Assembly: GCA_947034885.2 (NCBI GenBank)
Contig: OX344749.2
Span: forward strand, 46,281,682 to 46,345,681
Direction: 5' to 3'
Origin: Thuidium tamariscinum
Lineage: Eukaryota > Streptophyta > Bryopsida > Hypnales > Thuidiaceae
DNA length: 64,000 nt
Below, one piece after another: positions 35,874 to 46,560 of the stretch; within the stretch, counting starts at the first letter, position 1; every line of letters starts with the position of its first letter. The translations under genes and the position numbers were made by a program. Under the pieces are notes generated by a model. That model searched no databases, had not been told where the DNA came from, and was given only the letters and a program-made list of their open reading frames with translations.

Positions 35874-36620
35874 ATAAATACTGGTTTACAACACTATACC
35901 TTACAGCTCGTTTTGAATATACTAATTGAGCTTGCAGATCACCGATCGATCTCAGTCTATCAGCTCGTAAATCACGAAGGTTTGGTATGATTCAATTCGC
36001 ATGTATCTAAACCTCCGCTCGCTTTGAACTCACCAACATTCAAAACCCAATCGAAGCAAGCAAGGCATTCTCAAGACTTAATTACAATGATTGATCGGTT
36101 GCTCTTCCAGTCGATTAGCTGAGCAAGACACTCAGTTAAAAATCCAAAGCATAGTAAACCAATCAAGATTCACAAGAGAAGAATAATCAGTTTCCAGTCA
36201 GCTAGAACATGCGATTCTAGATCAGTAATGTAATTAAGTTTCAAGCAACACAACAAAGGTATGAACACAAGATCGAACGGCACAACATCAACTAAGTTCA
36301 ACAAATTTGCCAGGGCCTAGACGCGGGCTTCAATAAATTTTGTGCGGATGATCAAATTGGAGCAGGATTCTCGTCGTAAGTGAGATCGAGTAGACCTGGT
36401 GTGTAGAGCCGGGGGAATGTTAGATTGTTAATCTAGTTGGTTGGTTTGATTATTAATTAAGCAACCAGACTGATGGAGTATGTGATATGATCGATGTGCA
36501 AGGAGAAGGATAGTCGGCAGTAATGATCCCAAAACGCTTTTAGGGGAATTAGCTTGAAAGCTATTTCCGTGCAGAAAGGGAGCTATTCCTGCGACTGGGT
36601 GTTTTTTTTGAAAAAAAAAG
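35874..36620. other. Low-AT island without an identified gene
   Basis: Between two repeat-rich blocks this stretch has a more balanced base composition and little internal repetition, as a gene or transcribed leader would. I found no long frame or domain on either strand. It could hold a non-coding transcript or the remains of an exon. Confidence 0.3.
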
Positions 36621-36899
36621 GTAATAAATTGAGTGCAGAAAAGTGGCTTTTACACTACATTTTTTTTTCTTATATGGTACAACTTGCGATTGTGCAAGAA
36701 TTTGGCAATTGCATTTATGGCTAATAAAAAAGTTTTATAATTGCTCCACTAGCTAAGTGATTGCAAGAATTGTCTGAAATTGGCCACTTTGGTGTACAAT
36801 TGTTGGACATTGTAAATTTGAAAATTCATGGTAAAAAATAATGTTAAGAAAAAATTTAAGACTCCATCACTCGAAGTTTAACAAAGTGTATCACTAACA

Positions 36900-37750
36900 A
36901 GGGAGTTGAACCCTTCTTGCATTTGCAACACTGCCCAAAATGCAATGTTAGTGTTCCTGCACAACAACAAACGAGCAACATGAGTTTTAATGGTTAGTAT
37001 TTCCCAAATCCCCACCCAATGAGGTTCCCAGTTGTGGGTCCACTAGTCCGCCACTCCTGCACTCCCGAAGTCCCCATTTCCCCCATTTGCAGATCCAACT
37101 ACAATGCAGTAAAATCAGATAGCCCAGCTCCAGTAGATCTTCTTTAGCACGTCAAGGTGCCACATCATCTGTTCACTCTAATGTGCCTACTTTGGAGTCC
37201 TAATTAAGGTGGTCTTTACATTTCACAAGTGCCATTAGAGTTATTTGTTTCTTCTCAATGGAAAGCACCTAGCTCCCTTTGCTTTGAGACAATTGCTAGC
37301 AACACCAATCGACTCACTCTTCAATATTCGATTCGAGATGCAATCGACAATATGGTCAAAACTAACACGCAATCACCACAACAATTGCAAATCCTAGACT
37401 TTGCTAAAAAGGTGTGAATACTTTCCAACATTGTCCCGAATATTTCTCATCTTCTACTTAGTGTTTTATATTGAAACACTTATGACGATGAGTTTGCAAA
37501 GTATGTCTTTGAATTTGCAAGTGGTTCACTTCAAGACAAAGGGGCCATACTCCTTTTTTGTTGGCTAATCCAAAGACTTGGCATTCTTTGATAAAGATGC
37601 TAAGTTATATGGGTTCAAAATGTGTACCAACTAGTTGAACAAGCTATGCATGACCTTCTACAAGGACAACAATTTTATAGTAAAGATATTGTTTTAGTTT
37701 ATACTCAATGTCTTGAATGTCTTATGGTTCTTTTTTATGTTTTAACACTT
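36900..37750. other. Possible degraded coding remnant, no gene called
   Basis: A 62-codon plus-strand frame at 37229-37417 (MPLELFVSSQWKAPSSL...) has balanced composition, but no domain is recognised and no splice partners are evident. A relic of an inserted or dead gene is possible. The palindrome at 37757 begins just downstream. Confidence 0.25.
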
Positions 37751-37756
37751 TTTGTA

Positions 37757-39157
37757 TAGTGGGGTACCAATCAAAATGTCGTTTTTGAATTCATAGTGAG
37801 AAAAATTTCAGTATTGCCAACTTTGAAAGCCTCCTGAGAGCTCAAAAATTGGTATTTTATCACAAAAGTTTTACCACAGCATCATCTTTAAGTTAGTTAT
37901 GTGTGTGGAAAATTTCAAGGCCAAAAGATTCACCAAAAAAAAGTTATTCAAAATCTACCAACATGGGTAGTGGTGAAAAACATTTCACTACTTTCAACTT
38001 TGACACCTTCCTAAGGATTGAGTTTTTTTTCTTTTGCCATGAAATTTTTGTCATGAAACAATCTCCATGTTTTTAATATGTATAAAAAATTTCAAGGTAA
38101 AAAAATGTTTTTTTAAAGAAGATATGTGAAATCTCCCAACAGGTGTAGTTTTGAGAATTTTTTTACAATTTCTAACTTTGACACTCTCCCAAGGGCTGAA
38201 AAATTGGTTTCTTACCGTGAATTTTTCTTTGTGAAGTTATGTATATGTTGATAATATGTGTTACAAATTTCAGGTTCAAATGAATTACCAAAAAAAAGAT
38301 ATACAAAATCTCCCAACATGTGTAGTTGTGAGAAAATTTTCACTATTGCCGACTTTGACACCCTCCCAAGGGCTGAAAATTTGTCTATTTAACATGAATT
38401 TTCTTGAATAAGATCAACTTTATGTTGATATTATATAGTCCAAATTTCAAGTTCAAAACACTTACCCAAAAAAAGATATTCAAAATCTCTCAACATGTAT
38501 AGTTGTCAGGTTGAGTTTTTACATTCGTGTCAAACTTTGCTCCACAAAATAACACTATACTAAGGGCTCAAAAACTCCTCCTCACAACTATACATGTTGG
38601 GAGATTTTGTATATCTTCTTTTTGGCAATTCTTTTGAACTTGAAATTTGTAACACATATTATCAACATATATATGACTTTACAAAGAAAATTCACGGTAA
38701 GAAACCAATTTTTCAGCCCTTGGGAGAGTGTCAAAGTTGGAAATTGTGAAAATTTTCTCAAAACTACACATGTCGGGAGATTTCACATATCTTCTTAAAA
38801 AAACATTTTTTTACCTTGAAGTTTTTTATACTTATTAAAAACATAGAGATTGCTTCATGACAAAAATTTCATGGCAAAAGAAAAAAAACTCAATCCTTAG
38901 GAAGGTGTCAAAGTTGAAAGTAGTGAAATGTTTCTCACCACTACCCATGTTGGTAGATTTTGAATAATTTTTTTTTGGTGGATCTTTTGGCCTTGAAATT
39001 TGTCACACACAGTATAAATAACTTAAAGATGATGTTGTGGTAAAACTTTTGTGGTAAAATACCAATTTTTGAGCTCTCGGGAGGCTTTCAAAGTTGGCAA
39101 TACTGAAATTTTTCTCATTGCGAATTCAAAAACGACAATTTGATTGGTACCCCACTG
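37757..39157. mobile_element. 1.4-kb palindromic element whose arms are tandem ~175-bp repeats
   Basis: The termini are TAGTGGGGTACCAATCAAAA on the left and, in reverse complement, CAGTGGGGTACCAATCAAAT on the right, with TA directly outside each. The left arm holds four tandem units (starting near 37799, 37972, 38152 and 38330). Each has a CTTTGACACC-CTCCCAAGGGCTGAAAA-like block and an ATCTCCCAACATGTGTAGTT-like block. The right arm holds three inverted units matching the outer three. The unique centre is about 38510-38585. A CAGT terminus and TA flank are typical of the Tc1/mariner class, but no transposase is present. Confidence 0.8.
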
Positions 39158-40900
39158 TACATGATCAAACAAAATGATTTTGGATTGTCTTGTATGTTTG
39201 GTTTATATTCAAAGGGACAACAATTCAATCAACTTAATCTATGGAAAAAATCTAGAACTTAGTGGAATTGCTACCAATACATGTGGTAAGAATCTAGCTA
39301 AGTATTGCATTTTTCTTCAATTTGCATGTATGTGATAAGTTTCATCCAATTTGAATAAGTGATGGCCATATTGAATTCTTTTATACTATTGATTTAAAAT
39401 ATTTGATGCATTATCTAAGATTGATCTAGTAGTGGCTATGTATGTAGAGTCCATTTCAATGTTTAAAAATCTTTAAAAACATTTTGTAACTATTGGAAAC
39501 TTTTGTTTCTTGAATTGTTTACTCTAAGTTTGCAATGTGATTTTTCTATCATAAATTTAATGTTTTGTATTGATGGACTAAATTTTTGTGAAATTGATAT
39601 AGGAGATGGATTGTTGTATAATTTTACAACTGCCACCAATCAATTGATGAAGGTTGGCATACCATGGCATGGATCACGTAAAAAATATCCTCTCTTTTTG
39701 CAAGTCCTAATCAAGAGTTTTTCAAGATCAATGATGCCCTGCTAAATTGCCCTGCTTCTATAGGTCAAAACTATATGCCATTTATTTGTTTATTAGTTTT
39801 TATATAATGTCGAATTGCTAATGCATATATATAGAGAGATGGTTCATTATTGAATGTGTCGTTTATGTCTTACAAAACATTTAGTTTTTTAAATAGGAGT
39901 TAGCATCCATGCTTGTCAAAGAAGTGGCTAACACCTCATTGTGTTGGAGTCTGATTCCAAGATTTTCACACACATTCTTGTTTCACTCATTGAATCACCT
40001 TCAAATGATGAATCTGTTCACAAGAAGCAAAAATGTCAAGTTTCATCAAGTGATGAAGACCCTAAGAGTCTAGTGAAGAAGGTTGCCAAAAATCACTTGT
40101 GTTCATAAGTTTGACACTATTTTATTATGTTATGTATTTTGTAAATTGTCAAATCTAATTTAGCATTACAATCTTATGATTATTAATTTTGATGATTTTA
40201 TTCATATTATATTATGCGTTGGTGATTAGTCCTCTTAAGTCTTGATCTTTGCCTTATTATATTGAGTCACAAGCTATAATTGATGTTGAGATGACATCAC
40301 TTTCTATGTGTGAAGAAGCTGGTTATAGCCCATGTGTTCTGCAATTTTTAGACATAGAGGCTATGGAGGCTAGTATGGATATTAATTATAGCTAAATTTC
40401 CATTAGCATGAGCTCTTCAAAGTTCAAACCAAGGATCCATATTATTTATTTGATCCTAAATTTGTATTTTCATCTAATATTATATACATGTTTTACTTAA
40501 TGGTTTACATTCAAGATAGAACTATGAATGTCTAATTCATTGTCCTTGGTTACATAATCTAATTAAGAAAATTTAGTGTATTTTCTTAAAATCCTTTATA
40601 TTATTTGATTTTCTAATTTCAAATTGTTCATTTGAGTCTTTATGGACTTTATAAACATGTTTATAAACTTATTTTGTACCTAAAAGCCTTATTTTATATA
40701 CTGGATTGAGCATTAAAGTCTTCTAATGAACTTTTTTGGAACTTGTCTTTGGCTTGGTTAAACATATTGGTCTATTGAATATTCTAAAAACATATATCTC
40801 TTAAATTCAAAATGAAGCATATGTATGTTATTTACTAGGAGCCTTCAATTCAATTTAAAATGAAGATACATATGGATCCATATGTATATGGATTGTGCAA
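39158..40900. other. AT-rich intergenic stretch
   Basis: No gene or clear repeat boundary was found. Short open frames such as 39503-39745 are AT-driven. Confidence 0.55.
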
Positions 40901-40904
40901 TACT

Positions 40905-41180
40905 TAAGAACCTCCTTAGAACCAAGGAGCCATTTAGACTATTTTATTCTTTTATGATATCTTCTTGCAAGCCTTCTTGGAATCTAAGGAGGCCTTCTAG
41001 CCATTCTTCTTCTTTATTACAAACTCCCTACAAGCCTCCTCAAAATCCAAAGAGGCCTTCTAGCCATCCTTTTTATTCATTATTAATTCCCTATGAGCCT
41101 CCTTAAAATTTGAGGAGGCCTTCTAGCTAACCTCCTTCATTATCATTTCCCTATGAGCCTTTTGAGAATCTAAGAAGTAT
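40905..41180. repeat. ~66-bp tandem repeat carrying a GGAGGC hairpin motif
   Basis: About four units repeat GCCTCCTTA..ATC..AAGGAGGCCTTCTAGCC followed by a T-rich segment and CCCTATGAG. The core GCCTCCT...AGGAGGC is itself a small palindrome. Related single cores lie near 41655 and 41873. Confidence 0.7.
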
Positions 41181-41929
41181 ATAGTCTATCATTACTCCAT
41201 ACTATTGTCTATCATCACTACATATTATTGTCTTCTTAGGGCCCTTTATAGAATGAGGTTTGTTATGAATTTACAAGCTTAAATCCTACCCTTTTAATTT
41301 TTAGGTGTTTGGAAAGGCTTTGCTGATACAAATAAATTACGTGTGAATTCTAAACTTCATCAATTTCATTTATAGCCATAATTTCTCTTTAATATTATTT
41401 TCTTATAGGCTTGTTTGGAATTGAGGAGTTTGTTTACGAATCCTTGTAAATGTGGTATTTTAAATGATTTCACTATCCTAAATCCTACCCCAAGATCCTA
41501 CCTAATCAACTTGTAAGAGGGCTAAAAAAAGCTTAACTATCCTAAAAATAATTGTATGTGATTTTAGAACTTTACCAATTTAAATTTAGCCATCCATATA
41601 TCAATTTTTGACTTCACTTATCAAATTAGAACATACTTTCTTCGAGTTATTTTTTTTTGTGGCCTCCTTAGATCCAAGGAGGTGACTCTAAATCCTTGTG
41701 ATCTTGCTTGTGATTGTGGTATGTATAATAATTTCACTATCCTAAACCCTGTCTAGTTAATCTGTACGATAGCTTGGAAAATCTTTACCAGTTTAAAAAT
41801 AAATGTGTATGATTTAAGAACTTTACTACTCCAATTTAAGTCATTCATGTTTGTAATTATTTTTCTCTAAGGGCCTCCTTGGATTTGGAGAGGCCACTTA
41901 GAATATAATAACACAAAGAAAGTATGGTC

Positions 41930-43012
41930 GGGTAATTGCACGAAACACTTGTAGTACTATGTCACACCCTACTTTTTGATTTTGTTTTTTGCTATAACTT
42001 CTGTGTTTTAACTCCAAATGACTCAAAATTTGTAGGGAAGCTACTGATGACCATTATACACCTTTTCCTATTTTTCAAGATTTTTTCAAAAATAATTTAC
42101 TATTTTTAAACAGCCTCGAAAATTTCTCACAATGGCTGATTTAGGGGTTTTTTGCCATGTTACAAGGAAAAAACGAATTTTGAGCTGAAATTTGGAGAGA
42201 ATGATTTTCTAGTAGACTTAGAGCTTCCCTTTAAAGGATTTTGAAAAATACTTATTTTTATGTGGTGTACAAGTCCACAAAGAGAGCTCTATTTTGCATT
42301 TTTTTCTAGAGGTATAAAAACTTTTTTTGGTACTTTTTTTGGTCAAAACCCATCATCAAAAAGTTTAATCAAGTTACGGATTTTTTAATTTTTTTTATTA
42401 AAAAAATGCTATTTTTTGCAAATTAAAATGTAAGAAGTGGTATTTTCTTCACTGGTTTTAAGATATCCTAAAACTGGTGAAGAAAATACCACATCTTACA
42501 TTTTAATTTGCAAAAAATAGTATTTTTTTTATAAAAAAAATTAAAAAATCCATAACTTGAGTAAACTTTTTGATGATGGGTTTTGACCAAAAAAAGTACC
42601 AAAAAAAGTTTTCATACCTCTAGAAAAAAATGCAGAATAGAGCTCTCTTTGTGGACTTGTACACCACATAAAAATAAGTAATTTTCAAAATCCTTTGGAG
42701 GGTAGCTCTAAGTCTACTAGAAAATCATTCTCTCCAAATTTCAGCTCAAAATTCGACTTTTTCCTTTGTAACATAGTGCAAAAAACCTCTAAATCAGCCA
42801 TTGTGAGAAATTTTCGAGGCTATTTAAAAATAGTAAATTATTTTTGAAAAATATTTAAAAATAGGGAAAGGTGTATAATAGTCATCATTATCTTCCCTGT
42901 AAATTTTGAGTCATTTGGAGTTAAAACACATATGTTATGGCAAAAACAAAAATCAGAAAGTAGGGTGTGACAAAAACGCAACAAATAGTACAGGTGTTTC
43001 GTGCAATTACCC
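41930..43012. mobile_element. 1.08-kb near-perfect palindromic foldback element B with target duplication GGTC
   Basis: Termini are GGGTAATTGCACGAAACACT on both strands, and GGTC stands directly outside both ends (41926-41929 and 43013-43016). The arms of about 535 bp face each other around a loop of about 10 nt (AAGATATCCT near 42469). I count roughly six mismatches in the innermost 200 bp, so the arms are about 97% alike there. The arms are related in sequence to those of element A at 33177. No protein is encoded. Confidence 0.9.
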
Positions 43013-43469
43013 GGTCTAATTTGATACAAGGTTGATACATATGTATACAATACAATTTGATAAAAGGTTGGTATGTATACATTACAATGCAAACTAATGA
43101 ACTAATATGTATCTAGGTGAAATGAAATGTATACTAAAATTTGAAAAGACTACTTAAATTTGATACATTGTAGTTCTATCAACTTCATCTAATATCAAAA
43201 AATTTAGGCTAGATTTTTTTTCATCCACCAATTATCAACTATATACATTTGTTATCATTTTCATTCATCCAAACCAATAGATGAAATAAGTTACCTACAT
43301 CCAATTTTTTTGTACAATTTAAATTGCATTTTCATAGTGCAGAATTAATAGTCAATATGAATTATGAAATCTAATAAATCTAATAAATAAATAATTATGC
43401 TATTGCTCAAATGTGACTATTCAATGCTCAATGCTTGTTGCTCATTGCTCACACTTTAGCAACCCTGAG

Positions 43470-43745
43470 TTACAGTAAGCTAGCTAGCCCTCCGTGAATG
43501 TGACATGTGATGAATTTGCTGGCCCTTGGTTTTCTAGCCATGTTTATCCAACTAAACCGATTGAGTACAAGAGAGAGAGAGAGTGCATGAAGAACGATAG
43601 TTGTCAATGAATGCATAGCACAAGTAGCAAGTAGCGTTGCAAGTTTTCCCCATGCAAGTCATTTTTCCATTTTCATAATCATAGTGCTCTCTATACTATT
43701 GGATGATAGACACGCCATTGCCGTGCCTGCTAGCTAGCTTATGAA
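43470..43745. other. Low-AT island with a ~270-nt fold-back and a GAGAGAGAG arm
   Basis: TAAGCTAGCTAGC at 43477 pairs with GCTAGCTAGCTTA near 43728. Inside, AAGAGAGAGAGAGAGTGCAT near 43570 can partly pair with ATAGTGCTCTCTATACT near 43681. The stretch is richer in GC than its flanks. It could be a small-RNA precursor or a decayed inverted-repeat element; pairing in between is imperfect. Confidence 0.3.
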
Positions 43746-46351
43746 TGATAATGACAGCACAAATTAGGTCTTTGTTGGAAAAAGGAAAGAGATGGAAAGC
43801 CCATTACTTGAAACAAAAATGTACAATTTGAGTCTCTCTGAGCTGCGTACAGAGTCTAAGACATGCAAATGAAAACATACAGAGGAGAAGTCATTCTAGC
43901 ATCCTAAATGTTATGAAGAGTTTTAGTTTGTAGGCACTAATGAATTCTCTACTCTAAAATAAACTTAGAAGTCTTTTGTTCAATTCAATTTTCAAGTATT
44001 TAGGAATGAAGATTATTTATTACAACATAACAACCATTAGAATTAGCATTTTTTTATTCCATAACAAAAATTTTAACAATTTAGTATTTTGAATCATTAT
44101 CTATTTTTTTCTACCTACTATTTTTTTCTTATAGGTTGTAGGATTTCAAATAATGTGAGATTTTTCATCCAAATGTGACCTTTAGAAGTGAGTTGCCTTG
44201 TTTTTTACAAGGCCTCAAAAAAGATTTTTGTCAATTCAAATGCTAGTATCTTCTAGTCAACATAGTAGAAATATCTAAATTTTTTCGACAACTTTTCAAG
44301 CCAGCATACTTTAACTCTTTAAGACCTTATGGTTATGTGCCTAAATTTTTTTTGATTACTAAATTTGGCACTTATTATAGAAATAACAGTTTGGGTCTTC
44401 GGGAGTGTTTTTGGTGAAAACATACTCAAAAAAATCTAAGGGTTAATTAATTCTAATAGTATTATTTTTTACTAGGGTTGTCTAATTAGCTACATTTTAG
44501 TTTGTGTAAATCTTATAGAACATGCATTAAATGTTTTTTTTTTGAAGATGCATCTAATATGTTAAATGTGCTTGTAGAATACATTTTAACACTTTTGATA
44601 TATTCTCATAACCTATTTATTAGATGGATGCAAGATCATATTTGTCTAATATTCATTGTGTTTGACATTGTCTTGTGGTATTGAACACAACAATCCTATT
44701 TTCAACAAGGTTTACCCTCTTAGGCTAGATAATAATTCTATTGAGTTCTAAAATTTGAATATTTATTTGTTTTAATTAATCAATACCATATATTTAAAAA
44801 AGATTGACATTCAAAGAACATTAGTAAAGATGATTGTTGGTCTTGAAATAGATTGATACAATGTTAGTTTATACTATTCATTTTGTTTTTTAATAAGACT
44901 TATACTCTTAGTCTAAAGTATGTATTGATGCTAATTTTTATAATATGTATATACCATCAATTGCATTAAATTGGCTATATAAATTACTTTGGTGCAATCT
45001 AAACTAAATGGTCTCAAATCAAAATCTATACCTGTCTTTTTTTTGGTGTAAAATTAGGCATTTGTGAAATTATATGTCAAATTATTTGGTTTATATAATA
45101 CTGTAAATTTAAAAAAAATTGGCATTATAATTAAATTGAATTTGTTTAATCATAAACTCATGTTTTAGAATATCAACAACCAACACAAATATAGGCATGG
45201 CTATTGTTTTAACTTTGTTAACCTTCCAAATTAATCAAATGGGTTGACACAATGTTTCTTCTGCTGTAGCTATTCATGTTGTATTGAATATCTGACTTAA
45301 CTTTGAATTCTCATAATATTGGTGTTAAGGGTTTTAATTTGAATGTGATTGTTAAATTTAATTAACTATACACATTCAAAAATATCAACATCCAAAATAA
45401 ATATATATAATGAAGACTATAATTTACATCAAACTTTGAGCAAGTTGAATGGGCTAATAAATGTTATTTATATTTATCTATTGTCTATATTCATTGCCAA
45501 TGTATCACTTTAATTTACATATACCTATTTATATAAAGAGTGTTTGATGTTGTCATTCATCAATGATAGGTTGACTATTTAGTAGTTGCTCAATACAAAA
45601 CAACAATTTTTATTCTTTGCTACAAAGATAAGCATCAATGTTGTAGTTGGATTGTAGCAATGGTGTTATAGTAAGTTATGATGGTGTTTTAGTGGTGCGT
45701 ACTGTAGGAAAAAAGTTTGCACGAAGTTATACTGGCTTTAAATAGAAATAGAAAGACACAAGTACTTCTTGGCACTGCCACTAATTCCTAGATTTTGTTT
45801 CCTTAAATAAGCTAACCAACCAATCATTGAATGGTTGTATGTATTTCTTTAAATTATAGTGGATGAATTCTATAAAATAAATTTATTTCCCTTCCAACAA
45901 GGATATGAAAATTTGAATGACATTGATACTTAAATTTTTTGTGTTAGCACCATTCAAGTTATATCATTTGTGCCACTAAGAAATCATTTGTTACATATTA
46001 TTTGTAGCATAGACTATTTAAGACTAGTATACAAATATTTTATATAAACTACTAGTCCAAACTAGTACAAATAGGTTGACTACAAGTAGTTTTGAGTTGT
46101 ATGGAGTCAAATTTGTTGTGTTGGTACGACAGATCGAAGGCTAGCTATCCTATTTGTAGCATTAACAAGGCAATAGTTATTTATAATTTAGAAAATAGAA
46201 GACTATTGCTTATTTCAAAATTTCACTAATGATATAGTCTTTGATTGTAGCACAAATATACTCAAAGAAGAGAATTTTGGTAGAAACTAATAGGATGTTT
46301 AACCTACATTAATTTGTAAATACAAAAATAGATTTGAAAAAGAAGAACGGG
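43746..46351. other. AT-rich intergenic stretch
   Basis: No gene was found. TTTAACTCTTTAAGACC at 44311 and AAGGGTTAATT near 44440 recall TTAA-family ends, but the pairing is too weak to call an element. Confidence 0.5.
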
Positions 46352-46560
46352 CACTAGTAGATAATGGGTCATTAATGACATTTTAAAAAGTGAACATCAC
46401 CTATCATTCTTGAAATTAATGTCAAATATTTAATGGCACTTGCATGGAGTCTTGTCAAGTAGTGTTGATTGACATTCATCCAAAATGTCATTAAACAAAA
46501 GAAACTTTAGAAATGATGAGAGATGTCATTTCAAAAATATCATTTTATATAATCATTATT
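46352..46560. mobile_element. Possible end of a CACTA (En/Spm) element
   Basis: CACTAGTAGATAATGGGTCA resembles the CACTA-type termini of plant CMC transposons (CACTA-TAGAAAA-GGG pattern). It is followed by several AATGACAT/TGTCATTAA motifs in both orientations, like subterminal repeats. The opposite end was not found. Confidence 0.35.

Noticed and set aside
37757..39157. Tandem ~175-bp units as a CRISPR array
   Set aside because: Units are long, diverged, without unique spacers, and form a palindrome in a eukaryotic genome.
44311..44448. Short TTAA-like element
   Set aside because: The two ends match poorly and the enclosed 137 bp share no block with the other family members.
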